7,614 nt of DNA, taken from NCBI GenBank assembly GCA_029935695.1, contig JAOZJV010000160.1, positions 1-7,614 on the forward strand. Direction: 5' to 3'. This stretch comes from Candidatus Krumholzibacteriia bacterium (GTDB lineage Bacteria; Krumholzibacteriota; Krumholzibacteriia; LZORAL124-64-63). Shown here piece after piece: positions 1 to 5,095 of this stretch. Within the stretch, counting starts at the first letter, position 1; each line of letters begins with the position of its first letter. The translations under genes were made by a program, and so were the position numbers. The notes beneath the pieces were generated by a model. The model was not told the origin of the DNA, made no database searches, and saw only the letters and a list, made by a program, of their open reading frames with translations.

Positions 1-123
1 CCAGGTGTAATCACTGGTTTCCCGCGCCTCAACCCAAAGACCTTCCAACTTGTCAAATTCCTTGGCATTAGCCAACTTACCCAACTTGATCAGGGAAGGT
101 CCCCCACTCTCAATCTCTGACAT
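1..123 (-). CDS. Partial gene, N-terminal 41 codons of an unidentified protein
   Basis: An ATG at 121-123 on the minus strand opens a frame that runs without a stop to base 1, so only the first 41 residues are here. It begins MSEIESGGPSLIKLGKLANA and continues with the charged, helix-forming pattern KEFDKLEGLWVEARETSDYTW. The start is backed by a Shine-Dalgarno-like GAGGG about six bases upstream, just after a T10 run. There is no signal peptide, so the product is probably cytoplasmic. The amphipathic helix pair with a conserved-looking Leu-Trp spacing resembles TPR-like helical N-terminal domains, including those attached to some GreA-type factors, but 41 residues are too few to name a family. 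It is the next minus-strand gene after the secreted protein at 330-977, separated by 206 bp that include a long hairpin, so co-transcription is doubtful. Confidence 0.6.
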   Translation of the reverse strand, partial: MSEIESGGPSLIKLGKLANAKEFDKLEGLWVEARETSDYTW

Positions 124-133
124 ATTCACCCTC

Positions 134-143
134 AAAAAAAAAA
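134..143 (-). repeat. Homopolymer A10/T10 tract upstream of the partial gene
   Basis: Ten consecutive A on the plus strand (T10 on the minus strand) lie directly before the GAGGG ribosome-binding site of the gene starting at 123. I looked for a GC-rich hairpin just before the T run that would make it a terminator and found only a three-base-pair stem around 149-157. It is better described as a T-rich leader or possible slippage tract. Confidence 0.5.
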
Positions 144-210
144 TCGACCCACTGTGGCACAAAGAGGACCAATAATAAGCAATAATGGTGTTTGGGGAAA
201 GGCTCGGTGT

Positions 211-308
211 GAAAACAGGGATGATTGAACAATATGATGTGAGTGGCGTACTCCGCAGGAACGAGGACCTCGCCACTCACATCATATTGTTCAATCATCC
301 CTGTTTTC
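211..308. repeat. Perfect 38-bp inverted repeat with 22-nt loop
   Basis: Bases 211-248 are the exact reverse complement of 271-308; 249-270 form the loop. One more pair (210/309) matches. After a mismatched stretch, TTGGGG at 192-197 is complementary to CCCCAA at 324-329, so the foldback can be drawn from 192 to 329. The outer ends of the stem read GAAAACAGGG and CCCTGTTTTC, so each strand ends the stem with only four T, less than a classic intrinsic terminator. The element starts 21 bases beyond the stop codon of the secreted-protein gene, so ending or stabilising that transcript is one possible role. A small non-autonomous mobile element (MITE- or REP-like) or a foldback arising at replication are alternatives. 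No target-site duplication is evident. Confidence 0.9.
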
Positions 309-329
309 AGAAACGACCGCCTCCCCCAA

Positions 330-977
330 TCACTTCACCATTGTCATTTTGTTGGTGCTGACCATAGCACCTACGGTGAATTTTGTGACGTACATGCCGG
401 TGGCTTGGGTTTGGCCACGGTCGTTGGTGCCGTCCCAGGTGAGTTCGTGCCAGCCGGGGGTGCGGTCGACTTCGAGGGTGCGGACGCGCATTCCAGCGAT
501 ATTGTAGATGTCTAAGCGGGCGGTGCTGGATTCTTCTATGGATTCGGGGATGCCGTAGACTATGCGGGTTTCGGGGTTGAAGGGGTTGGGGTAGTTGGAG
601 CGCAGTTCGGCTACCGACGGGAGGGTGTCTCCGGCACGGCCTTCTTCGAAGTAGAGGGGGTCAGACCATTCGCTCATTTCGGACATGCGGCCGGAAGCGT
701 CCACGCCGCGGACCCGGAGGCGTTGAACTATACCTGATTCGGCGAAAAAGACGAAGTTGGTGTCAGCGTTCTCGGCGGCAAGCAATACTTCAGGAGCACT
801 GCCTGCTTTCATCCATACTTCGTAATGGACGGCAATGGACAAAGCGCCTTCGTGGTCATCGTATGCCGGGCTGGGCGCCCAATGGAAATCGAAATCCACA
901 ATCTCGGCGCTGGCGACCCCAGCCAGCAGAAGGATACTGATCAATGTCAGGATGGTGGTTTTTGATGCGTTCTTCAC
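330..977 (-). CDS. Small secreted protein with FlgD-like Ig / T9SS type A-like C-terminal domain
   Basis: The 215-residue product has an export signal at 1-24: a lysine near the start, a hydrophobic core TILTLISILLLAG, and a signal-peptidase site after ASA. Residues about 25-112 form a beta-rich, fibronectin III-like segment with YEVWMKAGS and RLRVRGVDASG strands. A linker follows, then residues 128-215 match the FlgD-like Ig fold: NYPNPFNPETRIVYGIPE, LDIYNIAGMRVRTLEV, GWHELTWDGTNDRGQ, ATGMYVTKF and a final Lys. In Bacteroidota-like and several candidate phyla this domain is the C-terminal tail of exported or type IX-secreted surface proteins; whether type IX secretion exists here is inference. 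The start is a GTG at 975-977 with AAGGGG six bases upstream; a five-base-pair hairpin (976-980 with 987-991) covers both. Transcription probably starts from the sigma-54 promoter at 1038-1055. The specific role is unknown. Confidence 0.88.
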   Translation of the reverse strand: MKNASKTTILTLISILLLAGVASAEIVDFDFHWAPSPAYDDHEGALSIAVHYEVWMKAGSAPEVLLAAENADTNFVFFAESGIVQRLRVRGVDASGRMSEMSEWSDPLYFEEGRAGDTLPSVAELRSNYPNPFNPETRIVYGIPESIEESSTARLDIYNIAGMRVRTLEVDRTPGWHELTWDGTNDRGQTQATGMYVTKFTVGAMVSTNKMTMVK

Positions 978-994
978 AAGTGTCCCCTTGTTCC

Positions 995-1020
995 ATCGGG
1001 TAAAATAGCCCGGTTTTTTT
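995..1020 (+). terminator. Terminator-like hairpin plus T7, plus-strand orientation
   Basis: ATCGGG at 995-1000 pairs with CCCGGT at 1009-1014 (one G-T wobble); the 1001/1008 T-G pair can extend the stem to seven pairs around a six-base A/T loop. On the plus strand it is followed by TTTTTTT at 1014-1020, the form of an intrinsic terminator. No plus-strand gene ends here, so it could only stop antisense transcripts from under the secreted-protein gene. On the minus strand the same bases form a hairpin in the 5' leader of that gene. Confidence 0.4.
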
Positions 1021-1037
1021 GATATTCACCCAAGGGT

Positions 1038-1055
1038 TGCATAGGAAGTGCCAAA
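1038..1055 (-). promoter_or_regulatory. Sigma-54 (-24/-12) promoter of the secreted-protein gene
   Basis: On the minus strand the sequence TTGGCACTTCCTATGCA matches the RpoN consensus TTGGCAC-N5-TTGCA except for A in place of the first T of the -12 element. The invariant GG (1052-1051) and GC (1040-1039) are separated by exactly ten bases, the spacing the family requires. A start near base 1027 would give a leader of about 50 nt before the GTG at 977. No competing sigma-70 pair of similar quality is visible between 978 and 1060. Such promoters need an ATP-dependent activator (NtrC type), which is not encoded in this window. Confidence 0.65.
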
Positions 1056-1098
1056 TTGATGAAATGTCTCTCAGGGTGTTAGAATGGGGAATTACGGG

Positions 1099-1114
1099 AA
1101 AATTCCGGAAATTT
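1099..1114. promoter_or_regulatory. Near-perfect 16-bp palindrome, possible activator site
   Basis: AAAATTCCGGAAATTT is a palindrome apart from one mismatched pair (1102/1111), centred between 1106 and 1107. Its centre lies about 80 bases upstream of the start predicted from the sigma-54 promoter, within the range where enhancer-binding activators often sit. The link to the promoter is inferred from position only. Confidence 0.35.
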
Positions 1115-1143
1115 GGAGATCGGTGAAGGAGTCATAAGGAACA

Positions 1144-1167
1144 GGAGCGCACCATGGCCCTCGCTCC
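1144..1167. repeat. Six-base-pair hairpin after the peptidase gene
   Basis: GGAGCG (1144-1149) pairs with CGCTCC (1162-1167) around a 12-base loop containing CCATGG. It lies 43 bases beyond the stop codon of the minus-strand peptidase gene. No T run follows on the minus strand, so it is not a standard intrinsic terminator, but it may protect the 3' end or help rho-dependent termination. Confidence 0.35.
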
Positions 1168-1209
1168 GGCAGGAAGAGAATTCCCGTTTTGACCGTGCGC
1201 AATGCAAGA

Positions 1210-2088
1210 TCAGACCGGAAAGTCGCCCTCTTCATCTTCCATGGCTGCCAGACGGCGGCGGGTGTTGATGATTTTCCGTGCAGCACCAGCGGCAAATATC
1301 AAAGACATCAGAACAAAGAGGGTGGGCCAGCGGGTCAGCATGATGAGCCAACCCAGGCGCAAATTCATGGTCGAAGCAAATTCGTCGGTGAAATCACCCA
1401 GACCGGTGGCCGTCACTTCCTTAAAGGCCAGGGAAAAGGCCCCTGTGTGTTTGGTGGAAGCCAGCAACTCACCCAACACGGCTTCACCATATTGATCGCG
1501 AAGACGGTTCACGGCCAGCAAGCTGGTTCGGTAAGCCCGGTCCGCCTGGCCTGCCGGAGTGGGAAATCGCCCCTGCAGACGGTCGAGACTGGGAACCTGG
1601 CCGTCCAGCACCAGAGAAACTGTGTCGTAGAACCGCCATTCGCCTGAGAAATACATGGCGCATCCCTCGTGAAACCAAGTGGGCAGCCAGATTTCACCAG
1701 CCACCTGAAAGAGCACCGCGTGCACCATTTCATGCAGAAAAACTTCGCGTACACCCCGCCCCACCGCGGGCAACCGGGCATAATCAAGGGCAATGTGCCG
1801 GCCACCGGGGATGGCCACTCCCACTCCCCAATCGGGCAGCCGTCCGGCAAAATTCCTTTGGAAGGATTCGGTGTTCAGGACCAGGCAGGTGACGGTGTCC
1901 AGCCTTGAGCCAGCTGGAACCAACTCGGCCAGAATGCGCGGGCCATCTTTTTCCCAGACTTCGGCGCAGGTTTGTGCCACGGCCATGCCTGCTTCGGTTT
2001 CAACCTGAAAACGCACCAAAGGAAGGCTGGCCTGGGCATTGCTGAAGGCCACCAGCAAAACAGAAAGAACAAAAAGGGCGAACTTCAA
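1210..2088 (-). CDS. Exported HEXXH zinc metallopeptidase (peptidase MA-like) with C-terminal membrane anchor
   Basis: Read from a TTG at 2088, the product has 292 residues. Residues 1-20 are a signal peptide (KFALFVLSVLLVAF core, cleavage after AQA). The catalytic region holds FLHEMVHAVLFQ, with zinc ligands His119 and His123 and catalytic Glu120, and then PTWFHEGCAMY, where Glu141 fits the third ligand of gluzincin peptidases. That pair is typical of peptidase MA-like domains. A single hydrophobic helix at about 246-268 is followed by a basic stretch (RKIINTRRRL) and an acidic tail, so the catalytic domain should face the periplasm with a short cytoplasmic tail. The start is set by AGGAG five bases before TTG, with the signal peptide beginning at once; the longer frame to 2523 is antisense to the Sir2 gene and lacks protein-like features. 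It is transcribed divergently from the Sir2 gene across 84 bp. The substrate is unknown. Confidence 0.85.
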   Translation of the reverse strand: MKFALFVLSVLLVAFSNAQASLPLVRFQVETEAGMAVAQTCAEVWEKDGPRILAELVPAGSRLDTVTCLVLNTESFQRNFAGRLPDWGVGVAIPGGRHIALDYARLPAVGRGVREVFLHEMVHAVLFQVAGEIWLPTWFHEGCAMYFSGEWRFYDTVSLVLDGQVPSLDRLQGRFPTPAGQADRAYRTSLLAVNRLRDQYGEAVLGELLASTKHTGAFSLAFKEVTATGLGDFTDEFASTMNLRLGWLIMLTRWPTLFVLMSLIFAAGAARKIINTRRRLAAMEDEEGDFPV

Positions 2089-2098
2089 AAAAACTCCT
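2086..2098 (-). promoter_or_regulatory. Ribosome-binding site fixing a TTG start of the peptidase gene
   Basis: On the minus strand AGGAG (2098-2094) is followed by five T and then TTG (2088-2086). No ATG or GTG lies between it and the hydrophobic signal sequence, so this pair decides the start. Confidence 0.7.
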
Positions 2099-2100
2099 GA

Positions 2101-2126
2101 CAGGGCTCTGGAAATCCGGGGCCCTG
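2101..2126. promoter_or_regulatory. Dyad in the divergent peptidase/Sir2 promoter region
   Basis: CAGGGC (2101-2106) is the exact reverse complement of GCCCTG (2121-2126). In plus-strand RNA the inner bases extend this to an 11-pair stem with two G-U wobbles and a four-base AAAT loop (2112-2115). It lies midway in the 84-bp divergent intergenic region, where an operator controlling both genes or a leader hairpin of the Sir2 mRNA would fit. I could not pick confident -35/-10 boxes for either direction. Confidence 0.4.
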
Positions 2127-2172
2127 GTGAGGTAGAATGGAATTTCAAATCTGATCTGCAAGGAGCAGGACC

Positions 2173-2889
2173 ATGACACTGGAAGAATACCGCCGCGCCA
2201 TCACTCCGGACACAAAAATTACCGTGCTGACCGGAGCAGGCATTTCTGCCGCCAGCGGCATCCCCACTTTTCGCAGCGGGGAAGACGCCCTCTGGAGCCA
2301 ATACCGTCCCGAAGAACTGGCCACCCGCCGGGCCTTCATGGCCGACACCGAACTGGTGTGGCGGTGGTACGATTGGCGCCGGCAGCTCATCGCCCAAAGC
2401 GAGCCCAATGCCGCCCACTACGCTCTGGTGGATCTGGCCAAAAAATCCGACCTGGTCATCGTAACTCAAAACGTTGACGGCTACCACCAGCTGGCTGGCA
2501 GCACCACGGTGCATGAGTTCCACGGTTCAATCTGGAGAGTGCGCTGCATGGACTGCAGCTACGAACGTTACGAGAGGGCCACTCCCCTGGATATTCCACC
2601 CCATTGCGAAAAATGCGGTGGGCTGGAGCGCCCGGCGGTGGTTTGGTTTGGTGAAGGAATTGATCCGGAAATCATGTCCGCATCATTTGCGGCGGCGGCC
2701 GACTGTGATCTCTTCCTGGTGATCGGAACCGCCGGTGCTGTCTATCCCGCTGCCAGTTTGGTCGATGCTGCTGTCAATGGGGGCGCCAGAGTCATCGACT
2801 TTAACCTTGAGCGTAGCGAGGTCAGCCACCTGGCCCATCTTTTTGTTCCCGGCAGCGCCGCCGACACCCTGGCTCAGCTCGTCCCATAG
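2173..2889 (+). CDS. Sir2-family NAD-dependent protein deacylase, class III (SIRT5/CobB-like)
   Basis: The 238-residue protein should remove acyl groups from lysines using NAD, giving nicotinamide and O-acyl-ADP-ribose. The Sir2 landmarks are in order: GAGISAASGIPTFR (21-34, NAD binding), TQNVDGYHQLAG (98-109), the catalytic His117 in HEFHGS, and a zinc ribbon with Cys125/Cys128 and Cys145/Cys148. Next come VVWFGE, then VIGTAGAVYPAA and IDFNLERS for the NAD pocket. WYDWRR places Tyr66 and Arg69 as the Tyr-x-x-Arg pair that in SIRT5 and E. coli CobB selects succinyl, malonyl or glutaryl lysine, so desuccinylase activity is likely. One oddity is GTA at 185-187 where the family almost always has GTS. 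AAGGAG sits seven bases before the ATG. There is no signal peptide, so it is cytoplasmic. Its last 207 bp overlap the end of the opposing histidine kinase gene. Confidence 0.95.
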   Translation: MTLEEYRRAITPDTKITVLTGAGISAASGIPTFRSGEDALWSQYRPEELATRRAFMADTELVWRWYDWRRQLIAQSEPNAAHYALVDLAKKSDLVIVTQNVDGYHQLAGSTTVHEFHGSIWRVRCMDCSYERYERATPLDIPPHCEKCGGLERPAVVWFGEGIDPEIMSASFAAAADCDLFLVIGTAGAVYPAASLVDAAVNGGARVIDFNLERSEVSHLAHLFVPGSAADTLAQLVP

Positions 2890-4935
2890 GTGAGTGACCA
2901 TGGCCTCATTGACCACGGCCTGATCCAGAAGCGTTGGCAGCAACAGGTAGAATGAATTGCCATCTTTTTCGTCACTGTGCAGCAGAATGCGGCCACCGTG
3001 GCACTCAACTGCGCCCTGGGCAATGGGCAGACTCAAGCCTGATCCCTTGTGGTGATGTTCAATGCGTCCCACCAGTTCAAACTTCCCGAACAGGGCTTTG
3101 CGCCGGTCATCAGGAATGGGATCGCCGCTGTTGAATACTTCAATCAGGCGCCAGCGGATACTTTCATCTTCCCATTCCTGGTAGCTTGGCTGATCCAGCA
3201 ACGAGCGCAGGCTTTCGGTCAGCAGCAACTCTTCCGGGCTTCCCTGACCCGGTACTTTCCAGGCCTCCCGGATCAGAATTTTTCCGCCATCGCGGTTGTG
3301 TGTCAGAGCGTTGTCGAAGACTTTTTCCAGGGCCATTTTCAGGATGTTCAGGTCTCCCAAAATGGAAAACACCTGTTCTTCAAGCTGATTTTCCACCGTG
3401 ATGCCCCGCAAGGAGGCCTTCTCCCTGATCCCGCACAGACCCAACTCCACCAATTCCACCACTGGGGTGGCGACCAGATCAAGCTGGCGATCACTGGACT
3501 GGATGGCTGTCATCTGGATGGCGTCGGTCATGAATCCACTCAGTCGTTCTCCGCTGCTCTGGATGATGGAAATCACCTCAAGAATATTCAGCCGCTGGAG
3601 AACTTCTTTGTCTTCATCCTCTGATTTTTCTGCTGTGGCCTTGATGAAATCCACTCCGCCCATGATGGCTGTCAGGGGCGTGCGCACTTCGTGGGAAATC
3701 AGCACCAGGAAATCATCCTTGGCCTTGTCCAGCAGCCTCATGTTCTCCAGGGCCGTCCGCAAATGAAGGGTTTTTTCCTTCACCTCTCGATGGGCTTCAT
3801 CAAGGCTGACGGCCATCAAATTGAAATACCCCACCAGCTGGCCGATTTCATCCCAATTGTCTTCGGGCATGCGCCGGGAATATTCGCCCTTGGCCAGGGA
3901 GGCCATGCTCTCGGCCAAATCACCAAGGCGGCGGGTCACCCGTTTCATCACACCCATGACCCCGAGAACCGCGCCCAGCATGGCCAAAGAGGCCAGGGCC
4001 ATCACAAATACCATGTACTTCATGACGAGATTGCGGAGTTCAGCGGCGGGACGGGCGGAGAAAATCATCAGAGGCAAAGTTGGGGAGGGAATCGTGGCCA
4101 CCAACCACGGTTCATGCCAACGACCCAGCAGGCCGCGCCTGAAGCCGCCCTGAGTAAGTTCCTGTTCAACTTTCAAGAGATCCTTACCCGACATGCCGGT
4201 AAAAAGTGCGTTCTTGTTGCGATCTTTTTCCCAGAGAATTCTTCCCTGGGTGTCGATCAGGCAGAGCCAGTCCGGAGTGGGTGCATCGGAAAGCAATTGG
4301 CCCAGGTTGACCAGAAGCAGGGTTTGGCTTTTGCTTTGAGTTATGGTGGATTTGTTGCGCACCAACAACGGCAAGTGAGTTTCAGAAGCCGAACCCTGGC
4401 TGAGAAAAATTGGGGAGAAGAGGAGAACCTCGTGCCAGGGGTCTGATTCCAGAATAGTCGGATTTTCAGATGCAGTGGGTCGGGCTGTATTGGCTCCATC
4501 ATTTTGCAGCAGCCAGGGATCTATTTTTGTCTGGTACCATCGCTCCAAAGTCTGTCTGTTTTTTTCACTGTCCAGGGCCGAAGCCATGACAAGACCGGGA
4601 AGCCTGGGTGAAGAGGGATTCACCTGCATGGTCGCTGAAACTTGATCCAATTCAATGATACTGCGGCCAATTTCCAGGGCCGAGAGATCGGTGCAGATTT
4701 CAGACTTGCGCAGTTCCGCCGACATGGCCAACCGGCCCACCTGGAAACGAAGCCTCGTGGCCAACTGGTTCAGCTCCTGCTTCTGGTGTTCGGAAGCCGC
4801 CGCCAGAGTTCGGTGCTCAAAGAGCATCCAGCTGCAAAACCCCAGCACCATGACCGAGACAAACAACACCGGCAAAACACGCAGGTAAAACTGGTGTCTG
4901 GTCAGGTAATTCATTCTTTTCCAAAGCTGGCTCAT
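2683..4935 (-). CDS. Membrane sensor histidine kinase (periplasmic sensor, HAMP, HisKA, HATPase)
   Basis: The 750-residue protein should autophosphorylate in response to an extracytoplasmic signal. It has a first membrane helix at 19-39 and a periplasmic domain at about 40-303; residues 222-292 (LCLIDTQGRILWEKD...) look like the membrane-proximal fold of Cache sensors. A second helix lies at 304-329, HAMP at about 330-382, then a coiled coil. The HisKA helix carries His415 in SHEVRTPL. The ATPase has an N box (Asn542 in DNALTHN), a G1-like FNSGDPIP and a G2 box HKGSGLSL (630-636). About 60 residues separate the N box from G1, longer than usual. The ATPase fold ends near 668; a low-complexity Asp/Ser/Gly-rich tail follows, and residues 683-750 are antisense to the Sir2 gene. 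AAAGG precedes the ATG; Met8 is a possible alternative start. No response regulator is in the window, so the partner is unknown. Confidence 0.92.
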   Translation of the reverse strand: MSQLWKRMNYLTRHQFYLRVLPVLFVSVMVLGFCSWMLFEHRTLAAASEHQKQELNQLATRLRFQVGRLAMSAELRKSEICTDLSALEIGRSIIELDQVSATMQVNPSSPRLPGLVMASALDSEKNRQTLERWYQTKIDPWLLQNDGANTARPTASENPTILESDPWHEVLLFSPIFLSQGSASETHLPLLVRNKSTITQSKSQTLLLVNLGQLLSDAPTPDWLCLIDTQGRILWEKDRNKNALFTGMSGKDLLKVEQELTQGGFRRGLLGRWHEPWLVATIPSPTLPLMIFSARPAAELRNLVMKYMVFVMALASLAMLGAVLGVMGVMKRVTRRLGDLAESMASLAKGEYSRRMPEDNWDEIGQLVGYFNLMAVSLDEAHREVKEKTLHLRTALENMRLLDKAKDDFLVLISHEVRTPLTAIMGGVDFIKATAEKSEDEDKEVLQRLNILEVISIIQSSGERLSGFMTDAIQMTAIQSSDRQLDLVATPVVELVELGLCGIREKASLRGITVENQLEEQVFSILGDLNILKMALEKVFDNALTHNRDGGKILIREAWKVPGQGSPEELLLTESLRSLLDQPSYQEWEDESIRWRLIEVFNSGDPIPDDRRKALFGKFELVGRIEHHHKGSGLSLPIAQGAVECHGGRILLHSDEKDGNSFYLLLPTLLDQAVVNEAMVTHLWDELSQGVGGAAGNKKMGQVADLATLKVKVDDSGAPIDSSIDQTGSGIDSTGGSDHQEEITVGRRRK

Positions 4936-4977
4936 GCAGGCCTTTCACAGCAGGACAGACGCCTCCGTTCCCTCCCA

Positions 4978-5017
4978 GAACACGGAGATCTTCACCAAGG
5001 ATTTATCGGCCGTGTTC
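4978..5017. promoter_or_regulatory. 8-bp inverted repeat between divergent kinase and glycosyltransferase genes
   Basis: GAACACGG (4978-4985) is the exact reverse complement of CCGTGTTC (5010-5017). After one mismatch, CC at 4975-4976 also pairs with GG at 5019-5020. The half-sites are centred 32 bp apart, close to three helical turns, and the right half lies just upstream of the predicted -35 box at 5026. This is the geometry of a dimeric regulator site, or of a leader hairpin on the kinase mRNA. The regulator is unknown. Confidence 0.4.
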
Positions 5018-5025
5018 AGGAAAGG

Positions 5026-5054
5026 TTGACCAGTGGTTTTTGCTCGGTTATTTC
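5026..5054 (+). promoter_or_regulatory. Candidate sigma-70 promoter of the glycosyltransferase gene
   Basis: TTGACC (5026-5031, five of six consensus bases) is followed after 17 bases by TATTTC (5049-5054, three of six). A start near 5061 would give a leader of about 35 nt before the ATG at 5096. The position argues against the upstream GTG at 5033, which would lie inside the promoter. Confidence 0.45.
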
Positions 5055-5095
5055 TTGGGGAGAACCAGATTTCAAACCGACAGGACAGAGACCTG

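Noticed and set aside
134..157. Intrinsic terminator made of CCACTGTGG and the A10/T10 run
   Set aside because: The stem would need a one-base loop, or shrinks to three pairs with a legal loop, and the T run is separated from it.
110..298. 62-codon minus-strand frame through the inverted repeat
   Set aside because: Its sequence simply reads the hairpin arms and the T-rich leader; it has no ribosome site and overlaps the better-supported start at 123.
2089..2523. N-terminal extension of the peptidase reading frame to an ATG at 2523
   Set aside because: It is antisense to the Sir2 gene, has no protein-like features, and the signal peptide plus AGGAG-TTG at 2098-2086 mark the true start.
3000..3012. 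Second sigma-54-like motif GTGGCACTCAACTGC on the plus strand
   Set aside because: The GG-to-GC spacing is nine bases rather than ten, and it lies inside the kinase gene with no plus-strand gene downstream.
3049..4446. Long plus-strand frames opposite the kinase gene (3049-3624, 3691-4446)
   Set aside because: They are antisense shadows of a clear histidine kinase, rich in His/Gln, with no domain motifs or ribosome sites.
5033..5095. GTG start 21 codons upstream for the glycosyltransferase
   Set aside because: An AGGAAAGG lies before it, but it falls inside the TTGACC/TATTTC promoter candidate and the family fold begins right after the ATG at 5096.
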